DNA of 17,885 nt from Patescibacteria group bacterium (lineage in GTDB: Bacteria > Patescibacteriota > Microgenomatia > Daviesbacterales > UBA10151). The stretch is taken from the NCBI GenBank assembly GCA_018817205.1, contig JAHIUE010000050.1, positions 1 to 17,885 on the forward strand, written 5' to 3'. The notes beneath the pieces were generated by a model that saw only the letters and a list, made by a program, of their open reading frames with translations, was not told the DNA's origin and did not search any database. Shown here piece after piece: positions 1 to 7,100 of the stretch. Position numbers and translations under genes: made by a program. Each line of letters starts with the position of its first letter. Position 1 is the first letter of the stretch.

Positions 1-1443
1 AGAATCGGCGCCGGTTCGCTTTGCGTTAAAGACACTGATGCTGCTTGTGCCGGGTCTACTGCCGGAACAATTTATGCCACTAATACCACGGTCCAGGCGG
101 CTGATGTGGCAGAGAATTATATCTCTTCTGAAAGTTTAGAATCAGGGGAAATTGTTAAACCCGCCAACGACGGCAATAATCAAGCAGTGGTGAAATCAAT
201 TTCAAGTTACGAAACCACACTCATTGGTATCATTTCCACCAGGCCGGGAGTTACTTTAAGCTCTGATACTGCTACGGATTCCGCTCATCCTAATCTTTAT
301 CCTGTGGCTTTAGCAGGACGCATACCGGTTAAAGTTTCAACCGAAAACGGGCCGATTGAAAAAGGAGATTTCCTCACTTCCTCCTCCACCCCGGGAGTAG
401 CCATGAAAGCCACTCAACCAGGCCAGATGATTGGAAAAGCTTTGGAAAGTTACAGCGATGTTGAAATAGACAAGATCATGGTTTTTGTTAATGTTTCCTT
501 TGCCGATCCGGGTAATTTCCTGGCTTCCCTATCTTTGGATGAGGAAGGAAACCTGATAATGCCGAATATCAAGGTAGATAAATTAACGGTTGCTTCCGAA
601 TTAAAAGTTGACGGGGCGCTTTTGGCAAAAGACAACCTAGACCCTATTGCGCCAACTTATACAGACCTCAGTATTTCTTTTAGAACTTTGGCGGAAAAGG
701 AAAGCACAAACTCGGCCCAGATCGCCGACCTTACCGGTCAGGTTGCTTCTGCCTCGGCCGAGATTGCTTCAGCTTCTGCCGCTCTGGCCAAAGTCCAATC
801 TGACATTAACGAGCTTAAACTAACTCCTCCGGATATACTCCTGGCCACCGGTTCTGCCACTTTGGCCAATTTGGAAGTTACATCCGAGGCTACTGTTTCC
901 GGCATGCTAACCGCCTATGCAGCCGAAATACAGGATAACTTTAAGGTTCTAGGCCCCTCTACTCTGGCTACAACCCTGATTGCCGGAGATTTAACAGTTG
1001 ATGGAACAATGTCCATTTCCGGAGATTCCATTAATGCTATTTCCACCCTCTATATTCAAAATGATCTACTTTCCAGTTCAATTGATTTCTTCAACGGCAA
1101 AGTTACTATTGATAAAAACGGCAATATCGTAAGTCTGGGTGAAATTGCCGCCGCCTCGGTCGTAACCAATAAATTAACTATTTCCAATACTCCAATCGCC
1201 TCGGGCTCGGCGACTTTGGCTGCTTCAATAGGAAGCGAAACAATTCCTGCGGGGCAGACTCAAATTACCATATCAACAGAAGACATAAGCACCGGTTCGA
1301 AAGTATTTATTACTCCAACATCTGTAACAGATAAGGTACTTTCTGTAACTAGTATCGAAGAAGGGATAAGCTTTGATGTCTCAATGCTTTCCCCGTCAAC
1401 TGCAGATATCAACTTTAATTGGTGGATTGTAGGGACTAGATAG
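1..1443 (+). CDS. Large secreted/surface protein, C-terminal part (5' truncated by the window)
   Basis: The frame is open from base 1, giving 480 residues before TAG. A GTG at 106 lies inside the reading frame and is not a convincing start, so the N-terminus is outside the window. Three regions are visible. Residues about 25-165 form a globular block with motifs such as LAGRIPVKVSTENGPI and GDFLTSSSTPGVAMKA, which I associate with repetitive tail-fibre-like surface proteins of candidate-phyla bacteria. An Ala/Ser-rich coiled-coil-like stretch covers about 229-275. A series of beta-rich repeats (SATLA, LTVDGTMSISGDS) follows and ends in FNWWIVGTR. There are almost no cysteines or charged clusters, which fits an extracellular fibrous protein. 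Precise function is unknown. The stop codon lies in the first unit of a 9-bp repeat array, and the next gene starts 7 nt later. Confidence 0.75.
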   Translation, partial: RIGAGSLCVKDTDAACAGSTAGTIYATNTTVQAADVAENYISSESLESGEIVKPANDGNNQAVVKSISSYETTLIGIISTRPGVTLSSDTATDSAHPNLYPVALAGRIPVKVSTENGPIEKGDFLTSSSTPGVAMKATQPGQMIGKALESYSDVEIDKIMVFVNVSFADPGNFLASLSLDEEGNLIMPNIKVDKLTVASELKVDGALLAKDNLDPIAPTYTDLSISFRTLAEKESTNSAQIADLTGQVASASAEIASASAALAKVQSDINELKLTPPDILLATGSATLANLEVTSEATVSGMLTAYAAEIQDNFKVLGPSTLATTLIAGDLTVDGTMSISGDSINAISTLYIQNDLLSSSIDFFNGKVTIDKNGNIVSLGEIAAASVVTNKLTISNTPIASGSATLAASIGSETIPAGQTQITISTEDISTGSKVFITPTSVTDKVLSVTSIEEGISFDVSMLSPSTADINFNWWIVGTR

Positions 1444-1479
1444 GACTTGTATGACTTATAAGACCGATAAGACTTATCA
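1444..1479. repeat. 9-bp repeat array (4 units) at surface-protein stop / four-helix-bundle start
   Basis: Units GACTTGTAT, GACTTATAA, GACCGATAA, GACTTATCA directly follow the TAG stop; GACTAGATAG, just before, is a 10-nt variant. The ATG of the next gene straddles the first two units. Confidence 0.8.
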
Positions 1480-2026
1480 AAATGCTCACGGTGGTTACCG
1501 GACTCTCAAGTCCTACCAAACCACTACTATCATATACGACCTATCAGTCGAATTTTGCAAGTCTTATGTGACCTATCCGGCCAATAAGTCCTATCGGACA
1601 TATGACCAGATGGTTCAAGCAGCCAGATCCGGTCGTCAAAATATAGCCGAGGGCTCCCAAGCTTCGGCTGTTTCTAAAAAAACAGAAATTAAACTTGTTG
1701 GTGTTGCCCGGGCTTCTTTAGAAGAGCTTTTAGTTGACTTCGAGGATTTCCTGCGCCAGCGAGGGTTACCCCTTTGGGAGAAAAATTCTCCTAAAGCGCA
1801 AACTCTCCGCGCGCTCTGCTATAAGACCGATACGACTTATCAGACCTATCAGTCTTATCTGACTAATCCAGAGAGCGCGGCCAACTGTCTTATATGTCTA
1901 ATTCATCAGGCCAACTATCTGCTTGACCGACAACTAAAGGCTTTGGAGGAAAAATTTATCCGCGAAGGCGGATATTCTGAAAATTTATTTAAGAAGCGCC
2001 TCGAAAAGAGGCAATCTGACAAATAA
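1451..2026 (+). CDS. Four-helix-bundle protein with suffix domain, carrying repeat-encoded insertions
   Basis: 191 residues. Motifs GGYRTLKSYQ (14-23), DQMVQAARSGRQNIAEGSQ (about 52-70), ARASLEELLVDFEDFLRQRGLPLWEK and CLICLIHQANYLLDRQLKALE match the four-helix-bundle family related to 23S intervening-sequence proteins, in its longer form with a C-terminal suffix helix. Biochemical function is unknown. Three stretches are written in the 9-bp repeat: the N-terminus (MTYKTDKTYQ), residues about 37-52 (KSYVTYPANKSYRTYD), and residues about 125-139 (KTDTTYQTYQSYLTN). The last two fall where I would expect variable inter-helix loops. The ATG is itself in the repeat, 7 nt after the previous stop, with no Shine-Dalgarno. 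The TAA stop is also inside a repeat unit. Likely co-transcribed with the upstream surface protein. Family call is confident; the exact start is less so. Confidence 0.82.
   Translation: MTYKTDKTYQNAHGGYRTLKSYQTTTIIYDLSVEFCKSYVTYPANKSYRTYDQMVQAARSGRQNIAEGSQASAVSKKTEIKLVGVARASLEELLVDFEDFLRQRGLPLWEKNSPKAQTLRALCYKTDTTYQTYQSYLTNPESAANCLICLIHQANYLLDRQLKALEEKFIREGGYSENLFKKRLEKRQSDK
1561..1605. repeat. 9-bp repeat array (5 units) inside the four-helix-bundle gene
   Basis: GTCTTATGT, GACCTATCC, GGCCAATAA, GTCCTATCG, GACATATGA in perfect phase, encoding KSYVTYPANKSYRTYD. Weaker units continue upstream to about 1508. Confidence 0.85.
1825..1869. repeat. 9-bp repeat array (5 units) inside the four-helix-bundle gene
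   Basis: GACCGATAC, GACTTATCA, GACCTATCA, GTCTTATCT, GACTAATCC in phase, encoding KTDTTYQTYQSYLTN. Confidence 0.85.
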
Positions 2027-2110
2027 GACCAATAAGTCTAATAAGACCTATTGCGATATATTTAATGCTAGTTGCAAGAATAAGTCAAATCAGACTAATA
2101 TGACTTGTTG
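2018..2110. repeat. 9-bp repeat units in the gap before the membrane-protein gene
   Basis: GACAAATAA (its TAA is the stop codon of the four-helix-bundle gene), GACCAATAA, GTCTAATAA and GACCTATTG at 2018-2053. After a 30-nt interruption come GTCAAATCA, GACTAATAT and GACTTGTTG at 2084-2110. Confidence 0.82.
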
Positions 2111-2122
2111 TAAAAAATAAAA

Positions 2123-4348
2123 ATGGATGATCTAGATAGTTTAACCAGTTTAAGAAAAATACTTAATACGTATTCCAGCTTAATATTTAAGGCAGGTGTA
2201 GTTTTGACTGTTCTGGCTGCCTTTTTCTTATTCACTAACCTTTTCACCGAAATTTATGATACCCCGAAAATCCTGATCCTTTCTATTTTTACTGCCCTGA
2301 TGCTGTTATTTTTAACTTTGAGATTTGCTTTCTCCGGCAAAGCGGTATTTGTCAGGACCCCTCTGGATATCCCGCTATTACTACTTATGGCTGTTGCGGT
2401 TGTCTCAACCATACTTTCCCCTTCTCCGTATGTAGCCCTCTTGGGCAATCAACTAAAAATACACGGCAGCTTAGTAAGTATAGTAATTTATGTGCTGTTT
2501 TATTTTGTACTTGTCAACAGTTTTAAAAGCATCAAAGATATTCAATGGATCTTCAACCTGATCTTGCCGGCCGCCCTGATTCTTGCTGTTGTCAGTCTTT
2601 TGTCTTACGCCGGAGTGAAAATATTACCCGAACCCTGGGCGCAGACGGCAAACTTTACTCCCACTGGTTCCCCCTTTTCTACTACTGCTGTTTTGGCTCT
2701 TCTTGTGCCTGTTGTTGTTATGCAAATTTTCTCTTCTTCTAAACCATTATTCATCATTCTTAATTCATTATTCTTATTAATATTCGGTGCTGCCATTGCC
2801 TTAACAGGCAATTGGGCAACATGGATCGGAGCTTTACTGGGACTTGTGCTGACTGTTTTTGCAATCAGCCCAATCCGTCAGATAAGTCGAATAAGACCGA
2901 TAAGTCTAATGGGTCTTATAGGTCCTATCTGTCTTATCGGACTTATCACAATCCTTTCTTTTGTACCTCCGCTTGGCAAGGCCAAAAACCCGCTCTATAC
3001 CCTGTCTCAAAACTTTCCGCGGGAAATCCAGCTTGGCTTTGTAAGTTCCTGGAAAATCTCTGCTTCGGCCTTTAGAGATTCCCCTTTTTGGGGCACAGGG
3101 CCGGCAACTTTTGCTTTCAATTTCACAAATTACAAACCGCTTGAATTTAACTCCACGAAACTCTGGAATTTGAGATTCGACAGCGCTTTCAACGAGTACT
3201 TACAAGTCCTATCTGCTTTGGGAGGAATCGGTGTTCTGGCATTTTTATCCTTGACAGCTTTGTTTGTTTCAGCAGCTTACAAGTCGTATATGTCCTATAT
3301 GTCAGACAGGTCTGATCCGGAAAAAGAAAGATTAACTTTGGCTGTTTCCGGCTTGGTCTTCTTTGTTATGCTCGCTCTACACCCATCCACTCTGGTGCTT
3401 TGGATAGTTGGTATTTTAATCCTGGCCGCTTATATGACACTGACAACCGGAAACTCCTCCACGGAAACTCCGAGAAGAAGCACCATACCGGGGATATTAT
3501 TGATACTTTCCATTGCGTCTGTACTTTTCGCAGGCTATTTCGGAGGGAAAATCACTTTGGCGGATTATCACCACCGATTAGCCTTAAATGCAGTTGCCCA
3601 AAACCAGGGAATTGTTGCCTATAATGAACTGGTCGCCGCGGAAAAACTTAACCCTTGGAGCGACCTCTACAGGACAGACCTTGCCCAAACAAACTTTGCC
3701 CTGGCCAATTCCATAGCAGCCGCCAAAGGACCAAGTGAAGCCTCGCCAAGCGGTTCCCTCACAGATCAGGACAAACAAAATATTCAAGTGCTACTACAGC
3801 AATCAATTAACGAAGGAAGGATAGCTACAAATCTCTCTCCCCGCTCTACTGTCAATTGGGAAATTTTGGCCCTTCTCTACAGACAAATTTCCGGAGTCGC
3901 CCAAAATGCACTCACATTTTCCCTTGATTCCTACGGCCGGGCAATTGAGCAGGATCCTCTAAACCCTATTCTTCGTGTTAATGTTGGAGGGGTTTATTAT
4001 GCTGCCCAAAATTACGACATGGCAATCCGTTTTTTCACAGATGCTGTAAATTTAAAACCCGATTATGCCAATGCTTATTACAATTTATCTGTGGCGCTAA
4101 AGGATAAAGGAGATTTAGAAGGTGCAATCGCCGCCGCAGAAAATACATTACCTCTGGTAGATTCTGACAGCGCTGATTACAAAACATTGAACGACTATCT
4201 TGCTGATTTGAAAAAGACAAGTCAATCGGAAATAGAGCCACCTGCTGCGGCAGATAGCAGCGCTTTGCAAGAAAAGGGGTTGCCAAAAGTAGTAGACGTA
4301 GGTACTCCGCCTGCCAAAATTGCCACTCCTGAAGCTATTGAAAAATAG
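2123..4348 (+). CDS. O-antigen ligase/polymerase-like membrane protein with C-terminal TPR repeats
   Basis: 741 residues. The first roughly 470 residues contain about ten or more hydrophobic segments. Between them is a Wzy/WaaL-type periplasmic region: SAFRDSPFWGTGPATFAFNF followed by SAFNEYLQVLSALGGIGVL, similar to the P-x-x-G-x-G...H/N-x-Y-L-Q...G pattern of O-antigen ligases. The last part is soluble and has TPR units, clearest at about 600-680 (YGRAIEQDPLNP, AAQNYDMAIRFFTDAVNLKPDYANAYYNLSVALKDKGDLEGAI in outline). The family joins or polymerises undecaprenol-linked glycans at the outer face of the membrane; the TPR tail may bind partners. One hydrophobic segment (PIRQISRIRPISLMGLIGPI onward) is encoded by nine 9-bp repeat units, and SYMSYMSDRSD by four more. 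ATG follows an A-rich stretch without a clear Shine-Dalgarno. The TAG stop directly abuts a convergent tRNA. Confidence 0.8.
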   Translation: MDDLDSLTSLRKILNTYSSLIFKAGVVLTVLAAFFLFTNLFTEIYDTPKILILSIFTALMLLFLTLRFAFSGKAVFVRTPLDIPLLLLMAVAVVSTILSPSPYVALLGNQLKIHGSLVSIVIYVLFYFVLVNSFKSIKDIQWIFNLILPAALILAVVSLLSYAGVKILPEPWAQTANFTPTGSPFSTTAVLALLVPVVVMQIFSSSKPLFIILNSLFLLIFGAAIALTGNWATWIGALLGLVLTVFAISPIRQISRIRPISLMGLIGPICLIGLITILSFVPPLGKAKNPLYTLSQNFPREIQLGFVSSWKISASAFRDSPFWGTGPATFAFNFTNYKPLEFNSTKLWNLRFDSAFNEYLQVLSALGGIGVLAFLSLTALFVSAAYKSYMSYMSDRSDPEKERLTLAVSGLVFFVMLALHPSTLVLWIVGILILAAYMTLTTGNSSTETPRRSTIPGILLILSIASVLFAGYFGGKITLADYHHRLALNAVAQNQGIVAYNELVAAEKLNPWSDLYRTDLAQTNFALANSIAAAKGPSEASPSGSLTDQDKQNIQVLLQQSINEGRIATNLSPRSTVNWEILALLYRQISGVAQNALTFSLDSYGRAIEQDPLNPILRVNVGGVYYAAQNYDMAIRFFTDAVNLKPDYANAYYNLSVALKDKGDLEGAIAAAENTLPLVDSDSADYKTLNDYLADLKKTSQSEIEPPAAADSSALQEKGLPKVVDVGTPPAKIATPEAIEK
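2868..2948. repeat. 9-bp repeat array (9 units) inside the O-antigen-ligase-like gene
   Basis: The longest array: nine units with perfect 9-nt phase (for example GTCGAATAA, GACCGATAA, GTCTTATAG, GTCCTATCT, GACTTATCA). It is read in a different codon phase from the arrays in the four-helix-bundle gene, giving Ile/Leu/Pro-rich tripeptides. Complementary segments CCGATAAG (2896-2903) and CTTATCGG (2932-2939) could form a stem. Confidence 0.9.
3283..3318. repeat. 9-bp repeat array (4 units) inside the O-antigen-ligase-like gene
   Basis: GTCGTATAT, GTCCTATAT, GTCAGACAG, GTCTGATCC, encoding SYMSYMSDRSDP in a loop after a membrane segment. Confidence 0.7.
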
Positions 4349-4420
4349 TGGACCAGAGCGGAATCGAACCGCTGATCTGTCGCATGCGAAGCGACCGCAT
4401 TACCACTCTGCTACTGGCCC
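4349..4420 (-). tRNA. tRNA-Ala (anticodon CGC)
   Basis: The reverse complement folds as a cloverleaf. The acceptor stem is GGGCCAG/CTGGTCC with a G3-U70 wobble, the alanine identity element. The anticodon stem is GTCGC/GCGAC with loop TTCGCAT (anticodon CGC), the T-stem is AGCGG/CCGCT with loop TTCGATT, and the discriminator is A. CCA is not encoded. The 3' end touches the TAG stop codon of the convergent membrane-protein gene with no spacer. Confidence 0.93.
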
Positions 4421-4432
4421 AAGATGCTATAG

Positions 4433-4503
4433 TGGACCCGAGGGGAATCGAACCCCTTTCTACTCCATGCCATGGAGTTATTCTACCGGTATACCACGGG
4501 CCC
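4433..4503 (-). tRNA. tRNA-Ala (anticodon GGC)
   Basis: The reverse complement gives acceptor GGGCCCG/CGGGTCC with G3-U70, anticodon stem ACTCC/GGAGT with loop ATGGCAT (anticodon GGC), T-stem AGGGG/CCCCT with loop TTCGATT, and discriminator A. CCA is not encoded. The D-stem is short and weakly paired. It lies 12 nt upstream of the tRNA-Ala(CGC) gene in the same direction, so the two are probably one transcript, perhaps continuous with the M23 peptidase gene upstream. Confidence 0.92.
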
Positions 4504-4518
4504 TTTTATTAATTATAA

Positions 4519-4554
4519 GACCTATACGGCCTATCCGTCCAATGGGACTTATTT
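4519..4554. repeat. 9-bp repeat array (4 units) at the M23 gene stop codon
   Basis: Four in-phase units: GACCTATAC, GGCCTATCC, GTCCAATGG, GACTTATTT. Read on the minus strand, the last unit begins AAATAAGTC, and its TAA (4549-4551) is the stop codon of the M23 peptidase gene. The array fills the gap between that gene and the tRNA-Ala pair. Confidence 0.85.
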
Positions 4555-5667
4555 CAAAATCGCCAGCGGGTTTAAAGCGATGCCTCTGTAGTGAATCTCA
4601 AGGTGTAAATGAATTCCCGTTGACCGGCCGGTTGAACCCATTTGGCCTATCAATTGTCCCCTTGAGACGGTTTCTCCAACAGAAACATATACGTTAGACA
4701 GATGGGCATATAAAGAAGTGTAACCATTGCCATGATCAATCACCACTCTGTTACCATAACCTTGTCCATCCGGCCAGCCGGCTACTTTTACTGTTCCTCC
4801 ATCCGCTGCGGCAATACCCGGGGCGCTTCTATTGGCAATATCAATTCCCGGATGATACCAGGAAAAATACTGGCTTATGGTACCGCCGGCCGGCCAGATA
4901 AACTGACCTCCTCCGGGCGCGAAGAAAGCAGGAGATTGCGGCCCTTGGGCAAGATATCGAGGTTGAGGCCTAAGTCTGGGAGGAGCTTTAATTTCAGGCG
5001 GGACGCCATCCGGAATAATTAAAAGTTGCCCGATTTTCAGACTTAAATCATCCGGTATATCATTAAAGGGATAATCTAAAATCGGTTGTTGCTCTGCCGA
5101 GAACTTTTTAGCGACTGATTCCAGGTTGTCCCCTGATTTAACAGTATATGCAACTCCTGTCAAAGGCAGTATCTTCAAAATCTGTCCCGGCTTAATTGCA
5201 TCTCCCTTTAAATCATTTGACCACCTGATGGTATCGATAGAGATGTTAAATTTATTGGCAATCGAGGAAATAGTATCGCCGCTCTCAACTTTATAATCAA
5301 TAATTTCCGATCGGGGCTTTTCCGAAAATTGAGTCTCGGGATCCTGGAAACCAGCAACCACAGGCCCATTTGGAAAAGGTTCAAAGGCCGATGCAAATCT
5401 TGGGTCAGGTCCCCCAATCCCCGGAAAAGTAGAGGAAATTAAGCTACCTCCACCGAATACGCCTGATGTCAAAATCCCGACGGATAAAAGCCCTATCATC
5501 GCCCCGTGCCAAAATCTCTTCTGGTGCATACCGCGGCCGGCCATTAATATATCTTTCACCGCGTTTTTAATGCCTTCGAACTTAAAAGACAAATAAATAA
5601 TCTTGCGCTTAGAGTACCAGATTAACGCACGAAGCAAAGTCCGAAAATCATCTGCGAGAGAATTCAC
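4549..5667 (-). CDS. LysM-domain M23 (lysostaphin/LytM-type) peptidoglycan endopeptidase
   Basis: This gene encodes a membrane-anchored cell-wall hydrolase or envelope regulator. Numbers below count from a TTG at 5694, which opens the longest frame. A basic N-terminus is followed by a membrane segment at about 63-82, then two LysM modules at about 133-176 (YKVESGDTISSIANKFN) and 182-228 (YTVKSGDNLESVAKKF), which bind peptidoglycan. The M23 domain covers about 277-375. Zinc ligands are visible as HPGID (H281, D285) and HLHLE (H364), with YAHL (H331) and DHGNGY, so it looks catalytically intact. The TTG at 5694 lies in a repeat array without a ribosome site. I prefer GTG at 5667, 7 nt after a TAAAAT box; ATG at 5544 would remove the conserved-looking cytoplasmic tail. 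The start is therefore uncertain. It follows rho on the same strand, separated only by the repeat array. Confidence 0.88.
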   Translation of the reverse strand: MNSLADDFRTLLRALIWYSKRKIIYLSFKFEGIKNAVKDILMAGRGMHQKRFWHGAMIGLLSVGILTSGVFGGGSLISSTFPGIGGPDPRFASAFEPFPNGPVVAGFQDPETQFSEKPRSEIIDYKVESGDTISSIANKFNISIDTIRWSNDLKGDAIKPGQILKILPLTGVAYTVKSGDNLESVAKKFSAEQQPILDYPFNDIPDDLSLKIGQLLIIPDGVPPEIKAPPRLRPQPRYLAQGPQSPAFFAPGGGQFIWPAGGTISQYFSWYHPGIDIANRSAPGIAAADGGTVKVAGWPDGQGYGNRVVIDHGNGYTSLYAHLSNVYVSVGETVSRGQLIGQMGSTGRSTGIHLHLEIHYRGIALNPLAILK

Positions 5668-5688
5668 GGAGATTATTTTAACACATCC

Positions 5689-5724
5689 GACCAATGGGTC
5701 GTATAGGACTTATCTGTCCTATTT
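5689..5724. repeat. 9-bp repeat array (4 units) between rho and the M23 gene
   Basis: Units GACCAATGG, GTCGTATAG, GACTTATCT and GTCCTATTT are in perfect phase. On the minus strand the first unit reads AAATAGGAC, and its TAG (5719-5721) is the stop codon of rho. The array makes up nearly the whole gap to the M23 gene. Confidence 0.85.
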
Positions 5725-7047
5725 TATGTCTTTTAAAGTATTCAAAAATTCTTCGTTCGACTCGACCTTGGCCAATCTTTCCAGAAAGATTTCTGTTTTT
5801 TCGTTCTCGCCTAAAATCCCAATCATCCGCCTCATAATGATCATTTGTTTATAGTAATCTTCAGGGAAAAGCAATTGTTCCTGTCTGGTACCTGAAGCTT
5901 CTATGTCAATTGAAGGGAATATCCTTCTTTCCGACAATCTCCTATCCAGATGAAGTTCCATGTTGCCGGTTCCTTTAAACTCTTCGTAAATTAAATCATC
6001 CATTCTGGAGCCGGTGTCCACCAAAGCAGTACCGACAATAGTCAAGGATCCGCCTTCTTCACAGTTTCTGGCTGCCCCAAAAAAGTGTTTCGGGGGATAC
6101 AAAGCCACCGGATCAAACCCGCCTGATAAAGTCCTGCCGGAAGGCGGCACAGACAAGTTATATGCCCGCCCAAGTCGGGTTACGGAGTCCAAAAGGATCA
6201 CAACATCTTTACCTTGTTCCACCAGTCTTTTAGCCCGCTCCAAGGCAATTTCGGCGGCCGCTGTCTGGTTTTCTGCCGGCTCGTCAAAATTTGAGGCAAT
6301 CACATCACCTTTTATCGACCTTGAAATATCTGTTACCTCTTCCGGTCTCTCTCCCACCAAGACTGCCATGAGAATTACATCGGGAAAATTCTTGGCAACA
6401 CCGGTGGCAATATCTTTTAAAATAGTGGTTTTCCCCGCCTTCGGCGGAGACACGATCAAGCCTCTTTGCCCGAATCCGATCGGCGCCACCAGATCCATCA
6501 CCCGGGCAGACAACGGAGTTTTACCTGTTTCCAGCTTTAAATGTTTGTTGGGATATATGGCGGTAAGGTCTTCAAATCGAGTACGTTTTCGCGCTCGTCC
6601 TGACCCCGCCATGGCGGAGGAAGAATCTCCTACTAATTTATCAGCCTCTTCACCATTCACTTTGTTAACCTGCAGAAGACCAAAATATCTTTCGGTTTCT
6701 TTCGGTGGTCTGGCCGCCCCTTCCACGAAATCCCCGGGACGAAGCCAAAATCTTCTGATTTGGCTTGCGGAAATATACACGTCACCATCGGAAGGAATAT
6801 ATTTAGGCCGCAAAAACCCATGCCCTTCAGGCATGATATCTAAAATTCCGGAAACTTCTTCGGTAGGCACATCACGATCAGAGTATTTATCACCATTTTG
6901 GTAATTATTATGGTAAGGTCTGTTATATCCCGATGAAACCGGTTCACTTGTTTTATCTTCGGATCCAATCCGATCTTCCGGTTTTCCCACCAGATCTTCA
7001 ACAGTTTCAGTTTTAGTTTTAGGTTTAAAAGATCGTGTATTTGACAT
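5719..7047 (-). CDS. rho: Transcription termination factor Rho
   Basis: 442 residues: a hexameric RNA-dependent ATPase/translocase that ends transcription. The primary RNA-binding OB fold is at about 65-130 (GILDIMPEGHGFLRP, DVYISASQIRRF, RPGDFVEG, RPPKETERYF). Walker A is SPPKAGKTT (200-208), Walker B VVILLDSVTRLGRAYN (from 282), the Q-loop region SGGFDPVALYPPKHFFGAAR (308-327), and the R-loop/C-terminal part GTGNMELHLDRRL and FPSIDIEASGTR. Residues 1-62 are polar and low in complexity, and I see no helical Rho_N domain of the E. coli kind. The E. coli segment LLIDERPEEVT reads VLVGERPEEVT here, placing Gly at the Asp210 position near the bicyclomycin pocket. The ATG at 7047 has no clear Shine-Dalgarno. 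The stop is formed by a 9-bp repeat unit. Identity is certain. Confidence 0.98.
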   Translation of the reverse strand: MSNTRSFKPKTKTETVEDLVGKPEDRIGSEDKTSEPVSSGYNRPYHNNYQNGDKYSDRDVPTEEVSGILDIMPEGHGFLRPKYIPSDGDVYISASQIRRFWLRPGDFVEGAARPPKETERYFGLLQVNKVNGEEADKLVGDSSSAMAGSGRARKRTRFEDLTAIYPNKHLKLETGKTPLSARVMDLVAPIGFGQRGLIVSPPKAGKTTILKDIATGVAKNFPDVILMAVLVGERPEEVTDISRSIKGDVIASNFDEPAENQTAAAEIALERAKRLVEQGKDVVILLDSVTRLGRAYNLSVPPSGRTLSGGFDPVALYPPKHFFGAARNCEEGGSLTIVGTALVDTGSRMDDLIYEEFKGTGNMELHLDRRLSERRIFPSIDIEASGTRQEQLLFPEDYYKQMIIMRRMIGILGENEKTEIFLERLAKVESNEEFLNTLKDIK

Positions 7048-7100
7048 TTAAGAAATCATTTCTATATATCTGGGAAATTCAAATCTAGGAGACTAACAAA

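Noticed and set aside
2868..2948. Possible CRISPR array
   Set aside because: Units are contiguous 9-mers with no spacers, and no cas genes are near.
4320..4697. 125-codon plus-strand ORF over the tRNA region
   Set aside because: It covers two tRNA genes and the antisense of the M23 gene end. The peptide motif is a translated tRNA, a known annotation artefact.
6014..6904. 296-codon plus-strand ORF opposite rho
   Set aside because: It is the mirror of a certain rho gene with strong conserved motifs. The translation is low-complexity and matches no family.
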